DNA of 64,000 bases from Bacillota bacterium (GTDB taxonomy: Bacteria; Bacillota; Clostridia; Acetivibrionales; DSM-1351). Below are positions 17,076 to 27,040 of the stretch, piece after piece; position 1 is the stretch's first letter; the number at the start of each line of letters is the position of its first letter. A program made the position numbers and the translations under genes. The notes under the pieces are model-generated. The model had not been told where the DNA came from. It ran no database searches and saw only the letters and a program-made list of their open reading frames with translations. The DNA lies in assembly GCA_023444055.1 (NCBI GenBank), contig JAEZRV010000023.1, forward strand, positions 122,957 through 186,956, in the 5' to 3' direction.

Positions 17076-20000
17076 CTAATTTTTATTCACAAAAAAGCTC
17101 TCCTGTGGTCCAAAGAATGAAGCTGGAAGTTTTTGTTTAGATAAAACCAGCTTTTGCAAAACCAATCCTGCATCTAAGCCATATAAGCGTAGAGTATGTG
17201 TTCCCTTTGTCAACATGTGCTTTGTGCATGTTACATGGATATTATCCAAAACAGCATCACACCATTGCTCATTGTCGTAGTCCCCCGCAACAAAATCCTG
17301 TGGTAGAGCATCCGCTATAGTTACTATCCCCCCATCAAATGATACACCATATTTTAATCTGCTTTTCTTGTACAAATTATTTGTTGGTGCAACATATGTT
17401 GTCAGTGTGTATCCTTTATCCTCGCTTACTTCTATTAAATATTCCAAATATGGTGCATCCTCTGGTCTCACAAAGGATACCGTTGTTGGAAACATTTTAA
17501 CTGAAGACAAAGTGCGCCCATAGTTTTTAATGACTTTCCACTTTACATTTGATTTTGCTATCATTTTAGCTGCATGTTCTGCCTCAATAGCTATAACCCC
17601 ATGCGTTTCAACAAATGTCATTGCCAACAGCTTATCTGTATTTATAAATTCAGCAGTGACATTTACTTGTACTTTTTCGCCTGTACCATAAATAGTTATG
17701 TAACCTTTTGAAGTGTTTGATACCTTATCCCAATCTATTGAAACCATAATATTCTTTCCACTGACTATACTTCCTTTTATGCTAACTGCTTTGATCCCGT
17801 CTGCGCTTGTTTCTATACTACTAATACTTTCGTTCATGTTATCCAATTTAATCTTGTCTGCACTTGTTCCTATACTACTAATGCTTTCCTTGTTGTTATC
17901 TGCTTTAATCCTGTTTACGCTTGTTCCTGTGCCATTAATACTCCCTTCTGTATTATCCACTTTGATCCAGTCTGCGCTTGTTTCTATAGTATAATCAAAC
18001 GCTGTATTTCCACCATTGCTAATAGTAATGGCATAACATTCTTTGCATAAATTTGTGAATACAGGCAAAGAAGCTGTACCTGAACAACATTCCTTTTCGC
18101 TACCTTCTACATTAACAATCAAATAGCTACCCTCTTTTGGAATAACATTCTTAAACTCTGGATATGTCCAGCCATCTGGATTCCAATAAGTATATCCTAT
18201 GTGAGGAGAACTCATCATTCCGTTCCACTTACCATTTGACAAATTGTTATTGTAAAAGTTTTGCATTGTGTTATCAATTTCTATACATTTCTGCACCAGA
18301 GCATAATACTCATTTGCAAGAATGCTTTTGCTCTCATAATATAAATTATTCAACCCAGCATATATCTGCATTTTTACAACATTTACAGAAGCCACTGTAG
18401 GGTAGTATACCAACTGATAGTATGCATCTTTTGATGCTTCCGAAACCATTTTATAAAACTTTTCAGCTCTATTCTCTAAACCAATTGCTTTTGCCAATAC
18501 TCTTTGGGCTTCATTATAATTTATGCAGCTGTATGTGTTTGAAAAAGTAACCTCAGGTTTTCTGCTTCCATTCATTTCAGTATAATCGGATAAAATAGCT
18601 GTAATCCCATCTATTAACTCTTCCTCCGTATTATTACCAAACTGCTGCGAAGCCCATTTTTTCGTATATTCCCTGGTTTTATTTATTCCATTTGTCCCCC
18701 AAGCTTCAAAGTCATATGCTAAATCCATGAAATAAGAAATTGGAAATTCCATTGGTTTTAAATCTCCCACATTGACTATCCATATATCCCTTACTCCATA
18801 ATCATATGCCATTGACATCTGCTCCCAAGCTTTTTCAAGGGGCGTTGTATTTACCCATTCATAAGAACGTGGGCCTCCGTGATAATCAAAATGATAGTAC
18901 ATTCCCCAACCAGCTTTACGATTTCGCTCTTTATCATCTGGCAGCGTACGAACATTAGCAAAATTATCATCGGCAAGCATAATTGTTACATCATCAAGCA
19001 CATCCCAATGTCTTAGACCCTCTACCTCATCCGAGCCATACCAGTATTTTTCCACTTCTTTATATATAGTGAGAACCTTGGGCGCAATCTCCATACCATG
19101 TTTTTTCAACAAACTTTTTTGCGTTATAATGATTTTTTTAAGCAGTTCTATATTTTCTTTTTCTGATCCTTCTAGCGCAGAATCCTGTTCACCTCTCATA
19201 CCAATAGTTATAAGACTTTCAAAATCCTTATTACGCAACAAACCATCTTCCCAAAATTTGGTGATAGCTTCTGAGTTTGTAGTAAAATCCCATGCACTAT
19301 TCGTTCCGTACCTCTCATTAATATTCTTCCATTCTTCACCTGCTCGAAACATGGGCTCATGATGTGATGTTCCCATTACAATACCATATGTGTCAGCAAG
19401 CTGTGCATTCTCAATAGGGCGGCTTTTACCATTTTCGCTAAATACTGCGCTCCACATAGCCGGCCATAAAAAGTTGCCCTTTAATCTCAAAATCAGTTGG
19501 AATACTTTATCATAAAATTCCTCATTAAAATCGCCAAACTTATTTGTCACCCATGTGCCCAACGAAGGCCATTCATCATTCAAGAAAAAGCCTCTGTATT
19601 TTACAGATGGCTCCTTTGAGGTAATATTCAATTGTTCTTTCGATATAGCCAGCTCTTTTTGCTTTGCTGGTACAACATCTCCCCAATAAATCCATGGGCT
19701 TACTCCAATTAGTTCTGATATATGATAAATACCGTAAATGGTACCCCTCTTCTCACTGCCCACAACTACTATTGCCTTGTCAACTTTATCAGTTGGATTC
19801 TCAACAACTTGGATTTTGTAACATTCCCGCTTATTCTTAATATCTATAACATCTATTACACCCTTCAAAATCAGAGAATCAATAACGTTGTTATTTCCAA
19901 TAGTTCCAGCAATTACTGCTGTGCCATCTAACTCCTTAATGTCTGACACAATATCGGGAGTTACTCCTGTAATCATATTAACATCTTCAATAAAGGAATT

Positions 20001-20150
20001 TACCACAAGCTTCAAACCATTATAATCTTTTCCTTCAGAGTCAATGTAAATAGTAGCGGCCTTGCCTGATGTGACAATACTCACCTTTGATGCATCTTGT
20101 GATAACTCTTGTTTAACAGCCTTAACTTGTTCACCTATATCTTGCAGCAT
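17076..20150 (-). CDS. Glycoside hydrolase family 115 (xylan alpha-1,2-glucuronidase)
   Basis: The product is 1024 residues. GH115 enzymes remove (4-O-methyl)glucuronic acid from xylan and its fragments. Family-typical segments include 'VVGSEKRGTIYGIYHISELIGVSPWIYWGDV', split here as GTIYGIY and SPWIYWGDV, then 'GFFLNDEWPSLGTW', 'LILRLKGNFLWPAMW' and 'MGTSHHEPM'. 'DYHGGPRSYEWVNT' and 'IWIVNVGDLKPMEFP' follow. There is no signal peptide, so it probably acts inside the cell on imported oligosaccharides. Residues about 700-850 form a BACON/Ig-like segment containing an expanded tandem repeat. AAGGAG lies about 13 bases before the ATG, a long spacing. It stands alone. Confidence 0.88.
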   Translation of the reverse strand: MLQDIGEQVKAVKQELSQDASKVSIVTSGKAATIYIDSEGKDYNGLKLVVNSFIEDVNMITGVTPDIVSDIKELDGTAVIAGTIGNNNVIDSLILKGVIDVIDIKNKRECYKIQVVENPTDKVDKAIVVVGSEKRGTIYGIYHISELIGVSPWIYWGDVVPAKQKELAISKEQLNITSKEPSVKYRGFFLNDEWPSLGTWVTNKFGDFNEEFYDKVFQLILRLKGNFLWPAMWSAVFSENGKSRPIENAQLADTYGIVMGTSHHEPMFRAGEEWKNINERYGTNSAWDFTTNSEAITKFWEDGLLRNKDFESLITIGMRGEQDSALEGSEKENIELLKKIIITQKSLLKKHGMEIAPKVLTIYKEVEKYWYGSDEVEGLRHWDVLDDVTIMLADDNFANVRTLPDDKERNRKAGWGMYYHFDYHGGPRSYEWVNTTPLEKAWEQMSMAYDYGVRDIWIVNVGDLKPMEFPISYFMDLAYDFEAWGTNGINKTREYTKKWASQQFGNNTEEELIDGITAILSDYTEMNGSRKPEVTFSNTYSCINYNEAQRVLAKAIGLENRAEKFYKMVSEASKDAYYQLVYYPTVASVNVVKMQIYAGLNNLYYESKSILANEYYALVQKCIEIDNTMQNFYNNNLSNGKWNGMMSSPHIGYTYWNPDGWTYPEFKNVIPKEGSYLIVNVEGSEKECCSGTASLPVFTNLCKECYAITISNGGNTAFDYTIETSADWIKVDNTEGSINGTGTSVNRIKADNNKESISSIGTSADKIKLDNMNESISSIETSADGIKAVSIKGSIVSGKNIMVSIDWDKVSNTSKGYITIYGTGEKVQVNVTAEFINTDKLLAMTFVETHGVIAIEAEHAAKMIAKSNVKWKVIKNYGRTLSSVKMFPTTVSFVRPEDAPYLEYLIEVSEDKGYTLTTYVAPTNNLYKKSRLKYGVSFDGGIVTIADALPQDFVAGDYDNEQWCDAVLDNIHVTCTKHMLTKGTHTLRLYGLDAGLVLQKLVLSKQKLPASFFGPQESFFVNKN
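17780..17990 (-). repeat. In-frame tandem repeat in the GH115 linker domain
   Basis: About three and a half imperfect units of roughly 66 bases encode a 22-residue repeat of the form 'I-K-x-D-N-x-x-x-S-I-x-x-x-x-T-S-x-x'. The frame is kept throughout. It expands a surface loop of the BACON-like domain after 'SADWIKVDNTEGSI'. Confidence 0.75.
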
Positions 20151-20470
20151 ATAGAATTAGTTCTCCTTTTTAACAAATTACTTAGCATAATACCCTCCTA
20201 CGCCTACTTCAGACTTAAAAATTTATTCTAGGTAATTATACCTTAATTATCCTTATTTTCAAATAACTATTCGGAAACATTTGCGCATAGATCAGCACTA
20301 AGTTATCTCAATTTTATACTATCCTTCGCATATTTAGCTATGTGCTCAGAATTACAAATGCTTTGTAGCACTCTTAACCTATAAATTCCTATATCCCATG
20401 CGATTATTTTGGTAGCAAACCATTGATAAGTCTTCCGCACTGATAGTCTTTTTTGTGAAAGTTGGGGTTA
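20151..20470. other. 320-bp gap upstream of the GH115 gene
   Basis: This must include the GH115 promoter and the tetR 3' end. No clear promoter, operator or repeat was identified. Confidence 0.3.
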
Positions 20471-21058
20471 TTAACTTGATTTTCTGACTTTTAACAAGCT
20501 TATCAATCCAACTGTAAGATTTACAATTGTCTCAGCCATAAAATACGGGGATTTTTTCAAATCATCATCAAGCCATTTTTGAACTATACCAACACAGCCT
20601 GTAATTGTAAATGAATATATATATTCTGCATCTTCCTTAGTAATCTTAGTATTATCAGTTAATTCTGAAATAATTATATCGTATACAAGCATCATTATCT
20701 TTTTTTGAAAACTAAAGTCTCCACGCTCACTGAGAAGCAATTTACACAGTTTCGCATTTTCTTTTATATACTCAAAGGTTTTCTCAGCCAAGAGAACAGC
20801 ATTTATTTCACTATTTTTTTGACCAAATGCCAAAATATGCTCATTTATATTATTTAACAATTCATCCTCTATTTTTCGAAGTAAATCATATTGATCGTTG
20901 TAATGGGAATAAAAGGTGGCACGATTGATATCAGCAACCGCACAAATTTCCTTGATAGATATTTGCGATATATCTTTTTGTTCAAGAAGTTTTATAAAGC
21001 TTTCTTTTAACACCATCTTTGTGTATTTTACTCTTCTATCTCCTTTTTCGTTTTTCAT
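20471..21058 (-). CDS. TetR/AcrR-family transcriptional regulator
   Basis: The product is 195 residues. The N-terminal helix-turn-helix is clear in 'FIKLLEQKDISQISIKEICAVADINRATFYSHYND' (quoted here only by its ends: FIKLLEQ to FYSHYND, about 20-55), the TetR signature. The C-terminal two-thirds are helical and should bind a ligand and dimerise. It is divergent from the MMPL transporter gene, and a palindrome overlaps that gene's start region, so it most likely represses the transporter pair and releases it on binding a lipophilic ligand. This is the standard logic for such pairs, not demonstrated here. Confidence 0.88.
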   Translation of the reverse strand: MKNEKGDRRVKYTKMVLKESFIKLLEQKDISQISIKEICAVADINRATFYSHYNDQYDLLRKIEDELLNNINEHILAFGQKNSEINAVLLAEKTFEYIKENAKLCKLLLSERGDFSFQKKIMMLVYDIIISELTDNTKITKEDAEYIYSFTITGCVGIVQKWLDDDLKKSPYFMAETIVNLTVGLISLLKVRKSS

Positions 21059-21302
21059 TTTAATTATACCTATCCTCTCTCAAAACATGCTTCTTTTGTA
21101 CTTCTACTTACCCAAGGCTTAAAAGCCTATCCCTTAAGGCATTACAAAATTTCTAATATTTTTTAGCACCAAACCATTGTAAATTTTGTATAGCGAAAGA
21201 CTTTATGGCAAAAGTTAATTAATATTTTTAACTTTATGAGTTAAATATTAAACACTTTTTTTAATAATGTTTAACAACTAACATTTTATAATAATTTGTA
21301 TG

Positions 21303-21360
21303 TTGAATTGCAATCACAATGTTATTAAACTATACATATGACACTTTGTCAACACAGTGT
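21303..21360 (+). promoter_or_regulatory. Putative promoter and TetR operator of the MMPL operon
   Basis: TTGAAT (21303-21308), 17 bases, TAAACT (21326-21331) form a moderate promoter. Ten bases on, ACACT and AGTGT (21341-21360) form an inverted repeat with a 10-base centre, where a repressor would block initiation. A second palindrome AAAGTTAA/TTAACTTT lies near 21213-21237. The remainder of 21059-21302 shows nothing else. Confidence 0.45.
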
Positions 21361-21383
21361 ACAATAAATAAGGAGGATATGTA

Positions 21384-23435
21384 GTGGTTAATTTTTCTCA
21401 GGCAATTATCAAACACAAGAAAACCATTCTACTAGTGTTTTTGTGTGTCGCATTATTAAGTGCACTTCTATCACTAAAAGTTTCTGTTAACTATGACATG
21501 GTGGATTATCTGCCAAAAGATGCACAGTCTACAACCGCAATAAAAATAATGCAGCAAGAGTTTGGCGGTGAAACAGCAAATGCAAGAGTTATGCTTACAA
21601 ACGTGTCAATACAGGAAGCACTTCAATACAAACATAAAATTTCTGAAATTGAAGGAGTTACATCTGTAAGCTGGCTTGACAATATAATAGGTTTAGATAC
21701 ACTACAAACTAAGCCACTTGATTTTTTAGATCCATCTATTGTTAAAAACTATTATAAGGACAAAAATGCCTTGCTTACCTTGTCTATAGAATCTGGCAAG
21801 GAATCAGTTGCAGTAAATGCTATATATGAATTAATAGGGGAAAATAACGCTGCTGCCGGAGATGCAGTAAATGCAGCTGAAACGCAAGCAATGTCAGTGT
21901 CAGAAGTAATGAATGCAATGTTTATATTGCTTCCGATAATTATAATCATTCTTATAATTTCAACGACCTCATGGCTTGAGCCATTACTGTTCTTGTTCAC
22001 TATAGGTATAGCAATAGTTATCAATATGGGAACAAACATTATATTTGGTGAAATATCCTTTATAACACAGACTGTGAGTCCGATTCTGCAACTGGCAGTT
22101 TCCTTGGATTATGCAATTTTCCTACTCCACAGCTTCAGACATCATCGTATGTCACATGAACCCCAGCAAGCCATGTTGCTTGCCATGAAAGAGTCTATGC
22201 CAACTGTGGCAGCAAGTGCAGCCACAACAGTAGTAGGTTTTGCTGCACTGATTTTTATGCGCTTCGGTATAGGTGCAGATCTAGGAATCAACTTGTTAAA
22301 AGGTATTATTCTGAGCTTTATTTCTGTTATGGTATTTCTGCCAGTTTTAACACTGATTTGTTATAAAGCTATAGACAAAACCAGTCACCGCAAGCTAATG
22401 CCAGACTTTAAAAAACCAGGCAATTTGCTAATGAAAGTAAGGATACCATTTTTAGTAATTGCTCTACTTGCTGTGCTACCTAGTTTTCTAGCCCAGTCCC
22501 AGACAGAATTTATGTATGGAACGGGCAGTGTTACTAGCGTATCACGTGTAGGAAAGGATACGGCATTTATAGAAGAAAAGTTCGGAAAGGAAAATGTCCT
22601 TGCAATACTTGTACCAAAAGAAAATGCAGGCAAGCAATCTGAGTTTTGTGATGCTCTTTCAGAAATCCCTCATGCAACAAGTGTTGTTTCCTTTGTTACA
22701 GCTGTAGGTTCAGAAATACCGCCCGAATTTGTACCGAAAGAAGTTGTAAAAGAATTTTATTCAGAGCATTACGCACGAATTATTCTATACACTGACACTG
22801 CTGAGGAAGGAGAAACTACCTTTGACTTGGTGCAAACTGTTCTTGATACAGCTGCAATGCATTATGATACTTATTATGTGGCGGGACAGAGTACCACCTT
22901 GTTTGATATGAAAAATATTGTTTCTACAGATACCAAACTCACCAATATTGTGGCAATAATAGGTATATTTTTGGTATTGCTAGTAACCTTCCGTTCGCCC
23001 ATTTTACCACTGCTATTGCTTTTTTCAATTGAAACAGCTATATGGGTAAATTTATCTTTCCCATATTTCACAGATAAACCACTAAGCTTCATTGGTTATT
23101 TAATAATCAGTACTGTTCAGCTGGGAGCAACGGTGGACTATGCCATTTTGCTCACTAACGCATATATGAACAATAGAAAAACGCTTTCAAAGAAAGATGC
23201 AATGCGAGTAACAATAGTGGATAATTTGGCAGCAATACTTACATCCGCTGTAATTCTTGCTTCTGCAGGCTTTACATTAGCATTTACTACAAGCAACCCT
23301 ATTATCTCTGAACTGGGAACCCTTCTGGGTAGAGGTACTCTGCTTTCATTAACAATGGTAGCATGTGTATTGCCTGCCCTATTAATATTATTGGATAAAT
23401 TTTCCCAAAAAAGAACCAACGCAGTAAAGAATTAA
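21384..23435 (+). CDS. MMPL/RND-family membrane transporter
   Basis: The product is 683 residues with the two-fold RND layout. One N-terminal helix, an external loop, and five or six helices ('VMNAMFILLPIIIIILIIST', then 'AVSLDYAIFLLHSFRHHR') make up the first half. The second half repeats this with 'TVQLGATVDYAILLTNAY'. The Asp in LDYA/VDYA is the usual proton-relay position. The family exports lipids, lipopeptides or drugs. GTG start with AGGAGG 7 bases upstream. The next gene follows after 15 bases, and a TetR regulator is divergent. Confidence 0.87.
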   Translation: MVNFSQAIIKHKKTILLVFLCVALLSALLSLKVSVNYDMVDYLPKDAQSTTAIKIMQQEFGGETANARVMLTNVSIQEALQYKHKISEIEGVTSVSWLDNIIGLDTLQTKPLDFLDPSIVKNYYKDKNALLTLSIESGKESVAVNAIYELIGENNAAAGDAVNAAETQAMSVSEVMNAMFILLPIIIIILIISTTSWLEPLLFLFTIGIAIVINMGTNIIFGEISFITQTVSPILQLAVSLDYAIFLLHSFRHHRMSHEPQQAMLLAMKESMPTVAASAATTVVGFAALIFMRFGIGADLGINLLKGIILSFISVMVFLPVLTLICYKAIDKTSHRKLMPDFKKPGNLLMKVRIPFLVIALLAVLPSFLAQSQTEFMYGTGSVTSVSRVGKDTAFIEEKFGKENVLAILVPKENAGKQSEFCDALSEIPHATSVVSFVTAVGSEIPPEFVPKEVVKEFYSEHYARIILYTDTAEEGETTFDLVQTVLDTAAMHYDTYYVAGQSTTLFDMKNIVSTDTKLTNIVAIIGIFLVLLVTFRSPILPLLLLFSIETAIWVNLSFPYFTDKPLSFIGYLIISTVQLGATVDYAILLTNAYMNNRKTLSKKDAMRVTIVDNLAAILTSAVILASAGFTLAFTTSNPIISELGTLLGRGTLLSLTMVACVLPALLILLDKFSQKRTNAVKN

Positions 23436-23459
23436 ACAATTTTTAGGAGTGTGATTAAC

Positions 23460-25022
23460 TTGAAAAATAAACTTGCAAAACAACCAATATTTAAAAAGGT
23501 ATTGTCCTTTGCTTTAGCCTTTGCCTTACTCTTTGTTTCAGTTATCCCAGCAGCAGCAGTAGATACTCCTTCACAAAAAGAAGAAGTAGTATATGGTATT
23601 CTTGGCCTAGATGGAAGTGTTAAAAACCTCTATATTGTCAATATATTTAATGGCGGTGCTATAACTGATTATGGTAATTATTCTGATATTCGCAATTTGA
23701 CAACCTCTGAAAAAATAAATCAAAATGGCAGTCAAATAACTTTGAATACCACAGCTGAAAAATTTTACTATCAAGGAACTTTAGACAATAATGAGCTGCC
23801 TTGGAATATAGCAGTAAAATATTTTTTAGACGGAAATGAAATATCAGGCACTTCACTTGCCGGGAAAAGCGGTAAGTTAACAATTACAATGTCGGTAAAA
23901 CCAAATAATAAAACAAATAATACGTTCTTTAATAACTATGCTCTTCAAATTGCCCTTTTGCTTGACAACAAGCTATGCTCCAATATTCAAGCAGAAAATG
24001 CCACCTTTGCTGAAGCAGCGGGTAAAAAGCAGCTTACTTATACAGTTTTACCAGGTAACGATATTGATATTAAAGTAACAGCAGAAGTTAAAGATTTTGA
24101 AATGGATGCCATCTCAGTAAACGGAATAAAAATGACTCTAGGCATGACATTTGACAGTTCAGAGTTTACAGGTCAGATTTCAGAGCTTTCCAATGCCATA
24201 AAAGGCCTTGACAGTGGTGCTGCCGAATTGCTGGACGGTCTGAATCAATTATCTGGCGGAATGCAAAAATACACCGATGGAATGAAAGCTTTTACAGGTG
24301 GACTTGGGCAGCTATCAAGCGGAGCTGATAAGCTGAATACAGGAGCAGCGGCACTAAAAAATGGTTTAAATGAAATAACAAAGCAAAATGATTTATTACT
24401 CAATGGTGCTCTTGCAATACAAAACGCAACCTTTGACTCGGTAAATGCACAGCTTAGTGGAATGGATCTAGGGCTTCCTACTCTTACACCCCAAAACTAC
24501 AGCACAGTATTATCCTCCATTACCAATCTTGAAGCTGTAAAAAAGCAGCTTGACGGCACTGTACAGTTTACCCAAGGCTTAAAGGGTTATATAGACGGTG
24601 TAGCACAGCTAGGTGCTGGCGCATCTGATTTAGCAAAGGGTACTGCTGAATTTAAAGGTTCCTCTTCCCTAATAACAACCTCGGCAAATGAACTTTTTAC
24701 AGCTGTATCAGAGCTGAATACAGCCATTAAAAAAATACGAGTTGGACTTACTTCATATAAAGCTGGAACAAAAAAGCTAAAAGTAGGCACATCAGGCATG
24801 GGCTCAGAAATAGACAGCAGGGTTGATGAATTAATCAGCGGTATTTCTGGCAACGGCGATAAAGTAGTTTCCTTTGTGTCAGATAAAAACACCAATATTT
24901 CGGCAGTACAGTTTGTTCTGAAAACAGATTCCATATCTATACCTGAGCCTTCTAAGTCAGCAGAAGCCAAACCCGTAAAGCTGAGCTTCTGGCAAAAGCT
25001 ATTAGCATTGTTTGGACTTTAA
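23460..25022 (+). CDS. Secreted YhgE/Pip-like repeat protein, partner of the MMPL transporter
   Basis: The product is about 520 residues. A signal peptide is followed by an Ala-rich cleavage region ('SVIPAAAVDT'). The middle is beta-rich. From about residue 245 there are many 'L-x-x-G-x-x-x-L' repeats such as 'LSSGADKLNTGAAALKNGL', the coiled pattern of YhgE/Pip-type envelope proteins. The C-terminus ends in 'FWQKLLALFGL', possibly a membrane contact. It probably acts with the preceding MMPL protein outside the membrane. I chose TTG 23460 because AGGAG lies 11 bases upstream; GTG 23451 is too close to it. Confidence 0.75.
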   Translation: MKNKLAKQPIFKKVLSFALAFALLFVSVIPAAAVDTPSQKEEVVYGILGLDGSVKNLYIVNIFNGGAITDYGNYSDIRNLTTSEKINQNGSQITLNTTAEKFYYQGTLDNNELPWNIAVKYFLDGNEISGTSLAGKSGKLTITMSVKPNNKTNNTFFNNYALQIALLLDNKLCSNIQAENATFAEAAGKKQLTYTVLPGNDIDIKVTAEVKDFEMDAISVNGIKMTLGMTFDSSEFTGQISELSNAIKGLDSGAAELLDGLNQLSGGMQKYTDGMKAFTGGLGQLSSGADKLNTGAAALKNGLNEITKQNDLLLNGALAIQNATFDSVNAQLSGMDLGLPTLTPQNYSTVLSSITNLEAVKKQLDGTVQFTQGLKGYIDGVAQLGAGASDLAKGTAEFKGSSSLITTSANELFTAVSELNTAIKKIRVGLTSYKAGTKKLKVGTSGMGSEIDSRVDELISGISGNGDKVVSFVSDKNTNISAVQFVLKTDSISIPEPSKSAEAKPVKLSFWQKLLALFGL

Positions 25023-25050
25023 AAAGAATAATCTCAAGCTTTCTCTATAT

Positions 25051-25100
25051 ACAAACAAATCCAGAAACACCTGTAACAAGGTATTTCTGGATTTGTTTTT
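25051..25100. terminator. Strong bidirectional terminator
   Basis: AAACAAATCCAGAAACACC pairs almost perfectly with GGTATTTCTGGATTTGTTT. T-rich flanks exist on both strands. It lies between the convergent YhgE-like gene and putP. Confidence 0.85.
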
Positions 25101-25119
25101 GTACTGAAACAGTAGCAAA

Positions 25120-26646
25120 TTATATATCTGCTTTCATGTATTCATCGAATTCCTTTTTAACTTCAGCAGTAGGTTCACTGTACATTAAACTCACTACAAA
25201 AATCATTAACGCTGAAATTATAAAGGCAGGAAGCAGTTCATAAAGATTAATGTACGATTTAACAAAGGTTCTCCATACTATTACTACTATTCCTCCCGAT
25301 AAAATTCCGGCAATAGCTCCTTGCCAATTCATCCTCTTCCAATATAGCGACATTAATATTGCCGGTCCAAAAGCAGCTCCAAATCCTGCCCATGCATATG
25401 ACACCAAGTCAAAAACGGAGCTATTGGGATCGCTGGCAATAACTACAGCAAGAATGGCAACAACTAAAACACTGAATCTGCTTATCCAAGTCAATTGTTT
25501 ATCCTTTAGTCCCTTAAAAATATTTTTACAGATATCTTCTGATATAGCTGATGAGGTTACAAGCAGTTGCGAATCCGCTGTACTCATTATCGCAGCTAAA
25601 ACTGCTGTTAAGAGTAGTCCGGCAATAATAGCAAGTCCGGGGCCTTTTAATAAATACTGAACCATGTATATGAATATTTTTTCAGCATCCATACTACCTA
25701 ACTTTTCAGGAGAAACAACTGTAGAAATATATGCTCTTCCGATAACTCCCAATAAAACTGCAGCACTAAGAGAACAAACCACCCATACAATTGCAATCCT
25801 TCTAGCAGGCTTAATATGTTTTGAGTGCTTTATACCCATAAATCTGCTAAGAATGTGAGGCTGCCCAAAATAACCAAGTCCCCATGCAGCAATGGATAAT
25901 ATACCCATCAATCCCAGACTTCCGATTCCTGTCCATTCAGTCAGTCCGAATCCTTCTGGGACTTTAGCAATTGAAGCCGCCAAATCGAAAGTCTCCGCAC
26001 TTCCACCTATTTTAATGACAGCAATAATCGGCAATGTAATAATAGCAAAAAACATCAGTATACCTTGAATCAAATCTGTCCAGCATACTGCCAAAAATCC
26101 ACCAAGGAATGTATATGAAACTATTACAACCGAACCTATCAGAAGTGCCCAAATGTAATCCAGTCCAAAAACAGTATTAAAAAGCTTAGCCCCTGCGGAA
26201 AATTGAGCTGCTGTATATATCAAAAAGAATATAACGATAAATACTGCAGATATCATTTTTATTATATGAGTTTTATCCTTAAAACGATTTTCCAAGTATG
26301 TAGGTATAGTTATGGAATTATTAGTATACTCAGAATATTTTCTCAATCTTTCTGCCAATAGGAGCCAATTCAGATACGTTCCTACAGCTAAACCTAAAGC
26401 TGTCCAGAAAGCCTCCGCCATTCCATTATCCTTCGTCAGCAGAAATGCTGTTCCAGGCAACCCCATAAGCAACCAGCCACTCATGTCAGAAGCTTGGGCA
26501 CTCATTGAAGTTACCCAGGGATTTAAATTTCTGCCCCCTAAAAAATAATCAGTTTGACTTTTACTTTTTTTGTAAAAATATATGCCCACCCCAAGCATAC
26601 ACATTAAGTAAATAAATAGAACAACAGCATGAATTATTACTTCCAA
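25120..26646 (-). CDS. putP: Sodium/proline symporter
   Basis: The product is 508 residues, the PutP length, with about 13 membrane helices of the sodium:solute symporter family. The N-terminal signature 'DYFLGGRNLNPWVTSMSAQA' followed by 'SDMSGWLLMGLPG' matches PutP, including the Na+-site Asp and Ser/Gly residues. 'AILAAIMSTADSQLLVTSSA' corresponds to the helix-8 sodium region. It imports proline with Na+, for nutrition or osmoprotection. TTG start with AAAGGAG about 10 bases upstream. A family-A hairpin lies about 185 bases upstream on the same strand. Confidence 0.92.
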   Translation of the reverse strand: MEVIIHAVVLFIYLMCMLGVGIYFYKKSKSQTDYFLGGRNLNPWVTSMSAQASDMSGWLLMGLPGTAFLLTKDNGMAEAFWTALGLAVGTYLNWLLLAERLRKYSEYTNNSITIPTYLENRFKDKTHIIKMISAVFIVIFFLIYTAAQFSAGAKLFNTVFGLDYIWALLIGSVVIVSYTFLGGFLAVCWTDLIQGILMFFAIITLPIIAVIKIGGSAETFDLAASIAKVPEGFGLTEWTGIGSLGLMGILSIAAWGLGYFGQPHILSRFMGIKHSKHIKPARRIAIVWVVCSLSAAVLLGVIGRAYISTVVSPEKLGSMDAEKIFIYMVQYLLKGPGLAIIAGLLLTAVLAAIMSTADSQLLVTSSAISEDICKNIFKGLKDKQLTWISRFSVLVVAILAVVIASDPNSSVFDLVSYAWAGFGAAFGPAILMSLYWKRMNWQGAIAGILSGGIVVIVWRTFVKSYINLYELLPAFIISALMIFVVSLMYSEPTAEVKKEFDEYMKADI

Positions 26647-27040
26647 AATTTCTACACTCCTTTACATTAATTATTTTTTTGTTAATTAAGAATGGAGTAA
26701 CCGTTGGTAATATAGACTTTCCAGATATATAACTTTACATTTAATCCTCAAACTTAAATAATGTCATTCAAAAATTTGTACCTATAAAAAGTTATCCATA
26801 TTTCTGTAAAATTCATTCTGTATTAATCATGTCCATGCCTTTCATTAGGGCAAAAAATCAATTCAAGTATTGGCATGGGTTTGGTTCCCCATTACTTTAC
26901 TGTTTCGCTCTTTCTCCTTGTACATGAATAATTATACATGAATGTCTATAATTTTACTACCATGTATTTTTTAAGTAATTGCTATCGACTGAAAACCAAT
27001 ACTATCTAATTGATATTCAAAATTTAAACTCCATTTCATA
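26647..27040. other. Gap between putP and the truA remnant
   Basis: It holds one family-A element (26831-26895) and otherwise AT-rich sequence, presumably including the putP promoter. Confidence 0.4.
26831..26895 (-). repeat. Family-A SD-ATG hairpin element upstream of putP
   Basis: On the minus strand, ATGGGGAACC is followed by CCATGCC, pairing with GGCATGG. The ATG opens a 17-residue frame, MPILELIFCPNERHGHD. The Shine-Dalgarno is weakened to TGGGGA. Its first and last residues match the copy at 41341-41410 (MPIL... and ...EHGH). Confidence 0.55.

Noticed and set aside
17713..17994. A plus-strand hydrophobic protein opposite the GH115 repeat.
   Set aside because: It is the reverse complement of the in-frame repeat; the GH115 frame is continuous and family-typical.
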